DNA of 64,000 nt from assembly GCA_964596185.1 (NCBI GenBank), contig CAZQUE010000015.1:11340-75339 (forward strand), given 5' to 3'. This DNA comes from DYKG01 sp964596185. Lineage in GTDB: Bacteria > Muiribacteriota > Ozemobacteria > Ozemobacterales > Ozemobacteraceae. Positions 37,985 to 46,606 of the stretch are shown in pieces. The stretch's first letter is position 1, and each line of letters starts with the position of its first letter. The position numbers were made by a program, and so were the translations under genes. The notes below the pieces were generated by a model, which was not told the origin of the DNA, searched no databases, and saw only the letters and a list, made by a program, of their open reading frames with translations.

Positions 37985-38000
37985 GAATCTGATCAGATTC
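37985..38000. repeat. Perfect 16-base palindrome
   Basis: GAATCTGATCAGATTC equals its own reverse complement and starts eight bases after the stop codon of the fusion gene. It could be a protein-binding dyad or the base of an RNA hairpin ahead of the terminator. No other copy was noticed. Confidence 0.6.
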
Positions 38001-38024
38001 GATAAACCCTTTAAAATCAATAAT

Positions 38025-38061
38025 GAGGCCGTCCCGTCAGGGGTGGCCTCGCTCTCTTTTT
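38025..38061 (+). terminator. Terminator after the amidohydrolase-CYTH gene
   Basis: GAGGCC (38025-38030) pairs with GGCCTC (38045-38050), extended by CCC/GGG inside. A CTCTCTTTTTG tract follows. Confidence 0.75.
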
Positions 38062-38119
38062 GCCAGTAGCCAAAAAAAGGTTATATTTATTGTGAACTCT
38101 AAAAAAGTTGAGAATAACA

Positions 38120-39997
38120 ATGGCCAGAACAAAATTTTTTCCTGGTTCTACGCGCTATTTTGTAATATTCATTCTGTCTTTTTCGTTAATTTCTTCGTTC
38201 GGTATCGCGCCGACTTGGGCTCAGTCTGACAGCAGCCTGAAAACGCAATTTGAAGACAAGCTTTCCGAATTCATCGGCGTAGCGGTAAAAGTAGACGATT
38301 ACCGGCTTGAATACACAACGATCCATCTTTCGGGAATCAGCATCGGCGATCAGAAGAGTCCCGACCTGCCTAATGGCCGAATAGAAAGGCTTTCAGCAAC
38401 CTGCGATTTCATGAGTCTGCTCGGTGGACAGCTAATTTTGAACGACATAAGCCTGGCAACCATGAGCATTTCATTGACCAGAAGTGAAAAAGGCAGTTTT
38501 TTTCCACAGAAAACCAGGAAAACTGCCAATGAGACTTCAGAAATGACCTTTGCCGACCTGCCTTTTGTAAATCTCAGCGGAAAATCAATTCTCGTAAAGG
38601 TATCTGATCAGTCCGCCAAACGTTTCATCAACTTAAATCTGCCTGAAATCAAACTTAGCCACAGCAAGGGATCAGACCTAATGTCCGCAGAAATATCAGT
38701 GGTCCTGGAATCTGGCCCTGTTGGCAAGCAAGCAGATGGCAGCAGCAAGTTTAGTGGTCATCTTGACCTGACTGGCAAACTAAATCAGCCGCTAGTCAGC
38801 GGAAAAGCAACGATAGAGAAACTAAAGATTGAAAATCCGGCCTTGAAACAGCCGGTAGCCATAAACCGCGGCACTTTCAAGATTTCAGGAAACAAGTTGA
38901 TCACCGATGATTTAAGTGGCAGTTGGGGTCATTCGCTGGTCAGCATTTCTGCGAAAATAGAAAACTTCAACAATTTTGACTTCAGCCTGTCTTTCAAGGC
39001 TGACCCAATAATTCTTGAAGAATTCAGTCAGGCTTTCGTCAACGAGCGAGGAGTGACTTTCAGCGGACGCGGATCAACCTCAGGCACGATCAGCGGGAGC
39101 AAAAGTGGGTTCAAACTCAATGGCTGGTTAAAATGGCCTTTGTTTAAGATTATTGCGCCGATCTCTGAAAAAGGCAGCGAAAAATTCGTTTTTCCTTTTG
39201 CTGAAGTTTTTTCGAACTATTTTTACGATGGGAAAGAAATTGCATTCAAAGATGCTTCAGCAAAAATTTTTGCCGGTCAGATTCGTGGTTCAGGCCTTGT
39301 AGAATACCGCTTGAACCAGGTACATTTTTCAATGGATCTTAATGGCACTGGCTTAAGGGCCGAACAATTTCTCGGCGAAAACACAACCCAGAAAAACGTT
39401 GTTTCAGGCCCGGTAGATGTCACCTTCAAGGCAAAAGGGGATTCTTCTGGACTAAGCTCGATGTTTGGATCCGGCAGCCTCAAGATGAAAAACGGGCGAT
39501 ATCAGGCACCTCCAGTGGTGACGCCCTTGCTTTCGATGGTCAATCTAAAGGAGTTTTCTTCAGGAGAAATAGAATCCGGTCAGGGTAGTTTCCTGTTGCA
39601 AAAAGGAATCCTTCACACTCAGGATCTGGTTTTTGTCGCCGCCGCCGGGAAAATTTACTATCGTGGTCAGGTTGGGCTCGACACAACCCTGAAAGGCAAA
39701 CTGAACATGATTTTTGCCGAAGAAGCCGTACAAAAGAGTCAGGCTCTGCAACAAATCTCATTAGACGGCAAAAGCGCCAATGTACCCAGCAATGTTGAAG
39801 GAACCTTGCTGGCACCAGTGTTTCCTGGCTTCAGCGCTGAAAAGCTTCTCGAACTTGGTTTGAAACGCACCGGACAGAAAATTCTCATCGATATTCTTTC
39901 ACCCCGAAAAAAAGATCAGCCCGATGAATCAGCTCAGCCAGCAAAAAAAGACCCGAAAAAGATCCTCAAAGATCTGCAGAAAATCTTCAAATTCTAA
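38120..39997 (+). CDS. AsmA-like exported protein
   Basis: A 625-residue protein with an N-terminal membrane/signal segment (YFVIFILSFSLISSFGIAP). Long beta-strand-rich repeats of the AsmA/TamB/DUF748 type follow, with the family's alternating F-x-I-SG-N and GSGSLKMKNGRY-like strands. The last 40 residues are Lys/Asp/Pro-rich. AsmA-like proteins bridge the inner and outer membranes and move lipids or assist outer-membrane biogenesis. The ATG at 38120 is preferred, although a TTG twelve bases upstream is in frame; neither has a strong ribosome binding site. Confidence 0.78.
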   Translation: MARTKFFPGSTRYFVIFILSFSLISSFGIAPTWAQSDSSLKTQFEDKLSEFIGVAVKVDDYRLEYTTIHLSGISIGDQKSPDLPNGRIERLSATCDFMSLLGGQLILNDISLATMSISLTRSEKGSFFPQKTRKTANETSEMTFADLPFVNLSGKSILVKVSDQSAKRFINLNLPEIKLSHSKGSDLMSAEISVVLESGPVGKQADGSSKFSGHLDLTGKLNQPLVSGKATIEKLKIENPALKQPVAINRGTFKISGNKLITDDLSGSWGHSLVSISAKIENFNNFDFSLSFKADPIILEEFSQAFVNERGVTFSGRGSTSGTISGSKSGFKLNGWLKWPLFKIIAPISEKGSEKFVFPFAEVFSNYFYDGKEIAFKDASAKIFAGQIRGSGLVEYRLNQVHFSMDLNGTGLRAEQFLGENTTQKNVVSGPVDVTFKAKGDSSGLSSMFGSGSLKMKNGRYQAPPVVTPLLSMVNLKEFSSGEIESGQGSFLLQKGILHTQDLVFVAAAGKIYYRGQVGLDTTLKGKLNMIFAEEAVQKSQALQQISLDGKSANVPSNVEGTLLAPVFPGFSAEKLLELGLKRTGQKILIDILSPRKKDQPDESAQPAKKDPKKILKDLQKIFKF

Positions 39998-40021
39998 CCT
40001 GAAGGTTCTTTTCGGGCAAAT

Positions 40022-40050
40022 TTGCCAGTCTGCGGTTAAATCGGTATAAT
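40022..40050 (+). promoter_or_regulatory. Sigma-70-type promoter for the 78-residue membrane protein
   Basis: TTGCCA (40022-40027), a 17-base spacer and a perfect TATAAT (40045-40050). It sits about 50 bases before the start codon of the next gene. Confidence 0.75.
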
Positions 40051-40102
40051 GGTAAATATATCGTTAAATTAGAGTTGTATATAGATTTGTGGAGGATTAT
40101 AG

Positions 40103-40339
40103 ATGGAAAGGTACCTTCAGGCTTCTTTTTTGCTGTCCGTTTCAGGCCTGATCGCGTATGCCATTCTCGGTTATGGCCGGGATTGCCTCGAATCGGGAAA
40201 AGTAGTTGCCAAAGATGGGGCTTACAAACGCGAAAGCGATCCGCTGATGTTCTGGATGACAACGATTTCGGTTTTCATAGTCGGGACGCTTATTCCCACC
40301 CTGGTGCTGCTGATGACCATGGGGGTAATTTCAATCTGA
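40103..40339 (+). CDS. Small two-helix membrane protein
   Basis: A 78-residue protein with two hydrophobic segments (about 7-23 and 50-75) joined by a charged loop (CLESGKVVAKDGAYKRESDP). GGAGG at about 40090 sits ten bases before the ATG, and a near-consensus promoter lies upstream. I do not recognise the family. It is monocistronic and convergent with the exported protein that ends at 40359. Confidence 0.72.
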   Translation: MERYLQASFLLSVSGLIAYAILGYGRDCLESGKVVAKDGAYKRESDPLMFWMTTISVFIVGTLIPTLVLLMTMGVISI

Positions 40340-40358
40340 TTTCAAACTATGCTTTGAA

Positions 40359-40865
40359 TCAATAATACATATCATGGCGAGTCGGATAGCTGAACTCATG
40401 CTCATATTGCCATGGCGAATTTTTCTTGGGGCAGAAAACCTTTTCGACGACAGCATTTATTTTTGCGTCGTAGGGAATATTGTGCATCGCCCAGAAACTG
40501 GCATTGCGCGGGTAAAACAACCAGGTCTGAGTCGAATATGCCGGCATTCCTCCTGAAACGACGCGCTCGAATACTTCGCTGAAAACGCGGCGTTTACCGT
40601 TGTCACAGCTAATGGTAAAGCGAATGAAAGCTCGAACAACTTCAAAGGGTGAATCGTTGTAAACCCTGACTTTGATGAAAGGATCATAGTTTGCTTTTGA
40701 ATAGGGATCAGCTGAAAAATTTGCCGAAATTACCTGCAAAGATTCGGGGTCGACAAATCCATAAAGCGGGTTTGCTTCCTGGGCGACGGTTCTTCCCATT
40801 GCCAGTAGTAAAAACAATGGCAGTGAAATTATCAGGATCAATCTTTTCAAAGTAGGCTTCTCCAT
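40359..40865 (-). CDS. Exported hypothetical protein
   Basis: A 168-residue protein with a Sec signal peptide (KRLILIISLPLFLLLAMGRTVAQ). It has a beta-rich body that looks like an immunoglobulin-like or FxLYD-type domain (FIKVRVYNDSPFEVVRAFIRFTISC), with two cysteines, C88 and about C145, that may form a disulfide. No enzyme motif is visible. The ATG at 40865 is near the signal peptide and is a reasonable start. Confidence 0.7.
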   Translation of the reverse strand: MEKPTLKRLILIISLPLFLLLAMGRTVAQEANPLYGFVDPESLQVISANFSADPYSKANYDPFIKVRVYNDSPFEVVRAFIRFTISCDNGKRRVFSEVFERVVSGGMPAYSTQTWLFYPRNASFWAMHNIPYDAKINAVVEKVFCPKKNSPWQYEHEFSYPTRHDMYY

Positions 40866-41107
40866 GTTATTGCCTGATTATCGACATTTTTTCGTACTTA
40901 ATTTAGATAAAGAACTCCAAATGCAGCATTAAAGCCTTAAAACCCCTCATCGCAATTGCATGTTTGTTGTAACGCAACTTCGTCAGAAACCGGCCGATAG
41001 CCAAAGCAACATTATTCCTTGTTATACCAGGCGGTTTGACGATGTAATATAGGCAGAGAAGTCTCTTCTTTTGCAATTTTTGCATGATTTACCTGCAGGA
41101 GGCACAA

Positions 41108-42286
41108 ATGTTCAAATCGAGAGGTCTGGCCTTTCTATTTTCATTGTTTACGGTTATTTTTTTCTGTACCCCCGGATTCACTGAAGAATTACACAAGAAT
41201 TTTTCCCACTCACTCGGGCTTGGCAATGCTGCGCAAAGCTACGAGCATCGTATAGACCTTCCATCAGACTGGGCGGCCGCCGGCAAAATTTTCGTCGGGC
41301 GCGAGCTGAAAATGGATGGAAAACTGGTCATTGAGCGTGAGGAACTGACAAAAACCTATTATTACGTGAAAGTTCGTCTGCCCAAAGCAACTTTGTGGTT
41401 TGCCAAAGGCAGCATCGACATCAGGTTGAAAGCAGAAAAAACCGATGCAACGTCACCAGTATTGGCTCCTCCCACCGATTTGAAAGTTTCGGGAGGTTTT
41501 TATCCAAGGTTCAGCTGGGCGGGTGCAGGCAACTATTCGGCAATAAGCCTGCTCGACCGCAACAATGGCAAAACCCTCTGGGAAAGAGTCATCATCAATG
41601 GTCATAAATGTGATATGGATGAGGGAAGCGTGCGTATCGGCGGCAAATACACCTGGGCAGTTAAACAGACCGATGTATGCGGTCATTATTCAGCTGAAGC
41701 CCAGAGTAATTTCAGAGTCGATGGAGAGAAAGAGCGATGTCGCCAGTGCTTCGGGCATGGCTATGTAACCTGCCGTTATTGCCACGGTTCTGGGCATGTG
41801 GTAGTAAATGGACCAAACAACACTCCGGTAAACCAGGTATGTCATCAGTGCAACGGCACTGGCCGTGAAAGATGCATGGACTGCAATGGTTATGGCTACG
41901 TCATTGTGCCCCACATCGTTACAGAAAGATTTTCTGATAATGAACCGAAAAACGAAACCAAATCAGCGCGAACTCTTTTCGATGGCTCGATCAAGTCGAT
42001 AGAACTGATGGAAGCGAACCCCAAAAAACTCCAGGGGAAAATCACTATCGCCAATGAAAAGGGCGAGCAGGTTTTTCTGGTGCACAAGTATACGCTGATA
42101 CTCATTGAAATAGATGGCAAACTTCGGGTTACCGAACTGAAATATCTCAAGCCAGGCTGGAAATGTTCTCTGGCTTACGATGTTCCAGATGATGATCCAT
42201 ACGATAACATGGATCTGACGAATAGACTAGAAGATGAAAACGGCGTGAAATATGCCGACAACATGATAGTTCATTACCAACCCTGA
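41108..42286 (+). CDS. Exported protein with DnaJ-type zinc-finger repeats
   Basis: A 392-residue protein with a signal peptide (LAFLFSLFTVIFFCTPGFT), a beta-rich middle, and at about residues 211-265 four CxxCxGxG-like units (CRQCFGHG, CRYCHGSG, CHQCNGTG, CMDCNGYG) as in the zinc-binding centre of DnaJ. No J domain is present. In DnaJ this region binds two zinc ions and helps hold unfolded proteins. A cytoplasmic-type zinc module in an exported protein is unusual. AGGAGG lies six bases before the ATG at 41108. An inverted-repeat hairpin follows the gene. Confidence 0.78.
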   Translation: MFKSRGLAFLFSLFTVIFFCTPGFTEELHKNFSHSLGLGNAAQSYEHRIDLPSDWAAAGKIFVGRELKMDGKLVIEREELTKTYYYVKVRLPKATLWFAKGSIDIRLKAEKTDATSPVLAPPTDLKVSGGFYPRFSWAGAGNYSAISLLDRNNGKTLWERVIINGHKCDMDEGSVRIGGKYTWAVKQTDVCGHYSAEAQSNFRVDGEKERCRQCFGHGYVTCRYCHGSGHVVVNGPNNTPVNQVCHQCNGTGRERCMDCNGYGYVIVPHIVTERFSDNEPKNETKSARTLFDGSIKSIELMEANPKKLQGKITIANEKGEQVFLVHKYTLILIEIDGKLRVTELKYLKPGWKCSLAYDVPDDDPYDNMDLTNRLEDENGVKYADNMIVHYQP

Positions 42287-42307
42287 AAAAGCTGTTCAAA
42301 GAATTCC

Positions 42308-42336
42308 AGCCCCCTGAAGATTTTCTTCAGGGGGCT
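42308..42336 (+). terminator. Thirteen-base hairpin after the zinc-finger protein
   Basis: A perfect AGCCCCCTGAAGA (42308-42320) / TCTTCAGGGGGCT (42324-42336) stem with a TTT loop. The following T-tract is short (GTGGTTTT), so termination may be weak or Rho-assisted. Confidence 0.7.
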
Positions 42337-42344
42337 GTGGTTTT

Positions 42345-42363
42345 AGAGAATTCTCTGTATAAT
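42345..42363 (+). promoter_or_regulatory. Palindrome plus -10 element upstream of the protease gene
   Basis: AGAGAATTCTCT (42345-42356) is a perfect 12-base palindrome placed directly before TATAAT (42358-42363), where a repressor would block the promoter. No good -35 hexamer is visible, so the site may depend on an activator or bind a regulator. Confidence 0.4.
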
Positions 42364-42386
42364 TAGAAGATATCAGGAGAATCATA

Positions 42387-44210
42387 ATGTACAGAGAAAA
42401 GATAATTTTATCAGCCTTGGCTGCTGTTTTTGTAATATCTCTAGCGTTGGTTCCATCGCCGGTTATGGCCGGGCAGCGAATCGACATGACCCACATTCTG
42501 ATGCGCGAGGTAGAATTGCCGGAACGCGGTCGGGCAATGGCAGCTTCAGGTCTTTCTTATGCCGACATAGACCCAGAGCAACCGGCTCGGGAGAAAAAAC
42601 TCGGACAGAAAGATCCGTTCTGGGTCAAAAATGTTGTTAGCGGTGAATTTGAACAGATTACTGCAAATTTACGGGCAATTGGCAAACATTGCTACGTATA
42701 TGTTGCCGACGATCAATCAGTTTCCCAGGCTGCAGTGGCCAAGATTCAGAGCAAATTCGACACGGTGATTTATCCCACCAATACCGGTTGTTTTGGCAAA
42801 GAATGGAAACCAGGCATCGATGGCGACAATCGCGTTTTTCTTTTGCTCAGCGATATTCAGGATGGCTATCAGAATGCGAATGACGGCTATGTTGCCGGCT
42901 ACTTTTTTGCCGGCGATGAGATGATGCAGGCTGAGTTTCCATCACATAGCAAGGTTCGCAGCAACGAAAAAGAGATAATTTACATCGACACCTACCCTTG
43001 CGACCCTGAAGCCGCAGATTATATGGAAATCGTCGCTCACGAGTTCCAGCACATGATTCACTACAACCAGGACAGCAAAGAAGCCGTATGGGTAAATGAG
43101 GGTTGTTCGCAGATTGCTCCGGTAATGTGTGGCTTCACCGCCCCCGGACACTACAAGCTTTTTCAGGATTCATCCGACAGAAGTCTGAACAACTGGGCCC
43201 AATGGGATCCCATGCCTGATTATGGCCAGGTTTATCTCTGGAACCAGTTTATACTGGAATCCCTTCAGAAAAAGGGGCAAAAGCCGACGATTTTCTTCAA
43301 GACCCTTACCAGCTCAAGGAAAGTCAGTATTCCCGGCTACATCGAAGCTTTTGCGGCAATCGGCATGAGCTTTTCCGACACTTTCACCGATTACTGCATC
43401 ACCAATCACATTAATGACGAGAAACTCAATGACGGGCGTTTCGCTTATCAGGCCAGGCATTTGAAAAAATTCCGGCTAAAAGAAGCGAAACAGATCAATA
43501 GTTTCCCTGCTCATGAGAAAAACAGTATCAATATTTGGGGTTCAGAGTCATTTATCGCCGACATCGGCAATCATAACGGCACGATCAAGGTTGCTTTTTC
43601 CGGTTATCGGCGTTTTATGGGGCCGACGCACCCATACTTCAGACTGGCTCTAGTGCTGAGTGATAGCAGCGGACACGCAAAGCCGCGACTGAGTTTCATG
43701 AAACTAGATGTAAATCCGGCAGACAAGAACCGTTTGATCGGTTCGGTCAACGTTAAATCTGACGGTACTTATGATCGATTGAAAGTTATAATCATGGCCC
43801 TGGCTCCCGAAGAAATAGATGACCATGAATATATGCCGGTTTCCGGCTTCATTTACGATCTGCGCTTTGAGACGAACTCACCTTTCGCCGCCGAAAGCGA
43901 CATGGGCACTCTTAACATGCAGCAGTTCGTTAACAAGATCAAAGAGACACAGGCAATGCCGACTTCTGAACATTCAATCAGAATCAGGGAAAACTATGCC
44001 CACAAACTGATTCTGGCGGTTCGTAGCGACCTCGAGAAAGGCTCATTCATGGTTGTCGACAACTTCATCGAAGCGGCCACCGAAAATGACCTGCTGGCTC
44101 CTTTTGCTCGCGACATTTCGGGCATGCTGCGCTTTTACCAGGCGATGCCCGAGACAAGTCTCGCTTACGAAGGACTCCAGGCTCGCATCGAAATTCTCGA
44201 CAGTTTTTAA
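42387..44210 (+). CDS. Secreted HExxH zinc metalloprotease (M30-like)
   Basis: A 607-residue protein with a signal peptide (KIILSALAAVFVISLALVPSPVMA). The zinc site is HEFQH (218-222), and the third ligand is likely Glu238 in VWVNEGCS, the NEG arrangement of M30/hyicolysin-like peptidases. A beta-rich C-terminal region (from about 380) follows and may bind substrate or be removed on maturation. It should be secreted or periplasmic. It ends one base before the convergent ternary-type operon. Substrate unknown. Confidence 0.82.
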   Translation: MYREKIILSALAAVFVISLALVPSPVMAGQRIDMTHILMREVELPERGRAMAASGLSYADIDPEQPAREKKLGQKDPFWVKNVVSGEFEQITANLRAIGKHCYVYVADDQSVSQAAVAKIQSKFDTVIYPTNTGCFGKEWKPGIDGDNRVFLLLSDIQDGYQNANDGYVAGYFFAGDEMMQAEFPSHSKVRSNEKEIIYIDTYPCDPEAADYMEIVAHEFQHMIHYNQDSKEAVWVNEGCSQIAPVMCGFTAPGHYKLFQDSSDRSLNNWAQWDPMPDYGQVYLWNQFILESLQKKGQKPTIFFKTLTSSRKVSIPGYIEAFAAIGMSFSDTFTDYCITNHINDEKLNDGRFAYQARHLKKFRLKEAKQINSFPAHEKNSINIWGSESFIADIGNHNGTIKVAFSGYRRFMGPTHPYFRLALVLSDSSGHAKPRLSFMKLDVNPADKNRLIGSVNVKSDGTYDRLKVIIMALAPEEIDDHEYMPVSGFIYDLRFETNSPFAAESDMGTLNMQQFVNKIKETQAMPTSEHSIRIRENYAHKLILAVRSDLEKGSFMVVDNFIEAATENDLLAPFARDISGMLRFYQAMPETSLAYEGLQARIEILDSF

Positions 44211-44780
44211 TCAAGTGCTTATTTCAATGCGAATTCGGTAGGTATTGCCTTCCCTGCTTTCGGTTACGTTTTCGACATTGCCGATAGAAGCTGCTTTTTC
44301 GCGCACCGCCTCACGATAAACTTCCTTCAATGAGGCGTTAACTTCTTTGCGGGCTTCGACGGCAAGATTTTTCAGCTGGTTAACAACCTGCTGTTTAAGC
44401 TGGTCGATCCGGTTTTCTATCTGCCAGTTGTTGATAACCTTTCCATTTTCGATGGCATTTTTGAGGGCTTCCTGAAATTCGGCAAGATATTCTTCTTCAA
44501 CCAGCACTGAAGTAGAATTGGGCATAGGCACGGAAAGCTTCATCGTCATCGAGACGAGATCGAGCACCGCCTTGGCCTGGCCGGGACATGGCATTTCCAA
44601 GCCTTCAGCAGTTTCGTTGAAGCCTTTTTCGAGCAACTGTGCCTTTAACAGCTCACGCATGCGGGTTACCGGAAGAATTTCAAGCATGGTAAAAATCAGG
44701 GAAAAGGTGCCTTCGTTCATGCCTGCACCTTTTGGCAGCAGAACTTCAACTGGGATTCTAATTGAATATGACCGACTCAT
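44211..44780 (-). CDS. Unknown component, last gene of the ternary-type operon
   Basis: A 189-residue cytoplasmic protein I do not recognise. The N-terminal half is beta/helix mixed (SYSIRIPVEVLLPKGAGMNEG) and a long Lys/Glu/Ala-rich helix or coiled coil runs at about 105-165. It ends with beta-strands (NTYRIRIEIST). Its start lies 23 bases inside the previous gene, so it belongs to the operon. The N-terminal and C-terminal strand patterns could form one small domain; a role as an adaptor or substrate for the ATPases is only a guess. Confidence 0.7.
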   Translation of the reverse strand: MSRSYSIRIPVEVLLPKGAGMNEGTFSLIFTMLEILPVTRMRELLKAQLLEKGFNETAEGLEMPCPGQAKAVLDLVSMTMKLSVPMPNSTSVLVEEEYLAEFQEALKNAIENGKVINNWQIENRIDQLKQQVVNQLKNLAVEARKEVNASLKEVYREAVREKAASIGNVENVTESREGNTYRIRIEIST

Positions 44781-45708
44781 TTACTTTTTCCTCCAGACCT
44801 CTGGTGTCGTTGTAGTCGCGAAGCACCGCCTCAAAGTCCTGCAGATAAACGGCCAGACCGGTGCTATTGAACAGGCCCTGCAGAAAACGATCGTCATCCA
44901 GGGCCACGGTATCTGGACCGGTCCACTGGTCGTGAGCACCACGGATCGACTGGGCCAACTGTCGACCAAAAGTGGCAATTTGCGAAACTGAATTGCTGGG
45001 AGCAAATCTCAACGGTAGCCCTGAGCCGCTTTTTTCAGCAGCAAGACGATAAAAATCAGCATCACCGGCATGCGATCCGTTGGCAATGCTTCTGATCAGA
45101 TGGTTTACACAGTTGAACCATGCCGCTGCCCTCTCATATAGATAGCCACGCACAGGCAGAGGAACATTGCGGCTGCGGTCGAAACATGATTTCCATGGAA
45201 CTTTCGCGGCAAAAGTGTATTGCCAGGCGATGAACAGCGCCCAGACAACCCAGTTTGCATTGTTTTTCTCAAACCAGGCGTATGAATATTGATCGAAATC
45301 GGCAAGAGCAATAGAAATGAACAGGGCATCGGCAGGCAAAGCTATCGGAAAAAGCGGCTGTTCCCCTGTAGTTCTGCCAAGCATGTGTTCGTATAGACGC
45401 TGAATTCCACGATGCGAAAACTGCAAGTCGATCGTCTGCCAAAATTCGGCATCGGTGGCCGAGAACTTGCAAACATGGCCATCGAAATCAAAAAGAAACT
45501 GATGTAATGAAAAAGTATCGGCAATGAATTTCTTAACGACCGGCTCTACAAGCTGCTGCCAGCGCTGAGCGAATTCTTCGCTGGGCTCGAGATTCGCAGG
45601 AAAAGCCTTAAGATGTGAAGCATGCTTTATACGAGGTGATTCGACACCGCTAAGCAGTTGCTCGACATAGTCGAGCAGCATGTCTTCAGGATAAAGCTCG
45701 ATCTTCAC
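44758..45708 (-). CDS. Unknown component of the ternary-type operon
   Basis: A 316-residue protein with no recognised domain, signal peptide or clear membrane segment. It is rich in aromatic residues (WVVWALFIAWQYTFAAKVPW), suggesting a helical fold with a buried aromatic core. Its ATG overlaps the stop of the preceding gene (ATGA at 45705-45708), and its own 3' end overlaps the next gene by 23 bases. It probably corresponds to one of the uncharacterised X domains that accompany FtsH/MoxR/vWA systems, which I cannot assign from memory. Confidence 0.7.
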   Translation of the reverse strand: MKIELYPEDMLLDYVEQLLSGVESPRIKHASHLKAFPANLEPSEEFAQRWQQLVEPVVKKFIADTFSLHQFLFDFDGHVCKFSATDAEFWQTIDLQFSHRGIQRLYEHMLGRTTGEQPLFPIALPADALFISIALADFDQYSYAWFEKNNANWVVWALFIAWQYTFAAKVPWKSCFDRSRNVPLPVRGYLYERAAAWFNCVNHLIRSIANGSHAGDADFYRLAAEKSGSGLPLRFAPSNSVSQIATFGRQLAQSIRGAHDQWTGPDTVALDDDRFLQGLFNSTGLAVYLQDFEAVLRDYNDTRGLEEKVNESVIFN

Positions 45709-46004
45709 TGCTTGATTTCCTTTTTAGAACTCTGTTCGACATCGATCAGAATCCCGGTTTCGGAATTTTTCAGTTCGGGGTGATGGTCAAGACAGATCGC
45801 CTTAAGGTTGCCACTTTTCACCTGCTGAGCGACATTTTCGCCGAAAATTTCGGCAGCCTGGCGCACCACTTCTTCGAGCAGTTCACCGCTTTTGATAGAT
45901 TCGTTAATCTCGACGGCCGTCATGCTGTCGTCGTTAAAATCGACAACAATGCGACTGCTACCGGTTACTTCATTGAATTCAAAATCCAGAGTAAATTTTT
46001 TCAT
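45705..46004 (-). CDS. Small unknown component of the ternary-type operon
   Basis: A 99-residue protein with an opening beta-hairpin (KFTLDFEFNEVTGSSRIVVDF), a helix, and a short strand with CLDHHPEL. Size and order fit a small ubiquitin-like or ferredoxin-like fold; small YukD-like peptides are known in FtsH ternary systems, but the match is by size and context only. It starts in an ATGA overlap with the radical SAM gene and ends in another with the 316-residue gene. Confidence 0.65.
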   Translation of the reverse strand: MKKFTLDFEFNEVTGSSRIVVDFNDDSMTAVEINESIKSGELLEEVVRQAAEIFGENVAQQVKSGNLKAICLDHHPELKNSETGILIDVEQSSKKEIKQ

Positions 46005-46606
46005 GTCCGCCTCTTTTCAAAATGAGCAAAGATCTGCTCGAACTCGTTTTCTTCACCAACGGGAAAACCGTTGATGGAAAACTCATCATCGCCAATATGA
46101 ATTTCAATTTCTTTAGATTGCCCGGGCCAGTTTTCGCGCAGAAAATCAAGACGATTGCGGAAAAAATGAACGGTCTGGTTGCGTGAACCTATCCATTTAC
46201 GCCGATCTGGAGTCTGGTCGAGCAAAAATGGGCCGGCGATGACAACATCAGCTCGGCTTACCAGGCCGATCTTTTCAGGGTCGACCCTGATTTCATCAAT
46301 TGTGAATCCCGTAAAAACCATGATATTTCCGGAGTATTTCAATGCTTCGAGACTATCAAACAAACTTTTTAAACCGGCAATTTGTTCAAGCGGCTCGCCA
46401 CCGACGATGGTGAGACCATCGCATTCAGCTGCAAGAATATCATGAGCCAGATCTGCCGGGCTCATGGCCATACCGCAATAAGGATCCTGCATATGCGGGT
46501 TGCAGCAGCCGGGACAGTGCCGGGAACAACCCTGCAACCAGAGAGCGAAACGAAGCCCGGGTCCTTCGACCTCGGTATTTGGCTCAACTCCAGCCACCCT
46601 GAGCAT
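46001..46606 (-). CDS. Radical SAM protein (NrdG/activating-enzyme type)
   Basis: A 201-residue radical SAM protein with the iron-sulphur cluster motif C27-x3-C31-x2-C34 (GCSRHCPGC). EGPGLRFALWLQG before it and GGEPLEQ after it are typical of NrdG/PFL-activating enzymes. NrdG makes the glycyl radical of anaerobic ribonucleotide reductase, but no NrdD is nearby, so here it probably modifies another component of the operon. The ATG at 46606 follows AAAGGATGG on the minus strand, and an earlier ATG (46633) lacks a site. It overlaps the vWA-like gene by 23 bases. Confidence 0.85.
   Translation of the reverse strand: MLRVAGVEPNTEVEGPGLRFALWLQGCSRHCPGCCNPHMQDPYCGMAMSPADLAHDILAAECDGLTIVGGEPLEQIAGLKSLFDSLEALKYSGNIMVFTGFTIDEIRVDPEKIGLVSRADVVIAGPFLLDQTPDRRKWIGSRNQTVHFFRNRLDFLRENWPGQSKEIEIHIGDDEFSINGFPVGEENEFEQIFAHFEKRRT

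Noticed and set aside
40903..41085. Minus-strand ORF in the gap before the zinc-finger protein
   Set aside because: No ribosome binding site, no recognisable domain, and it overlaps the promoter region of the plus-strand gene; treated as chance.
44758..46004. Toxin-antitoxin interpretation of the small overlapping genes
   Set aside because: The small genes are locked into a larger operon with ATPases, and neither product resembles a known toxin or antitoxin.
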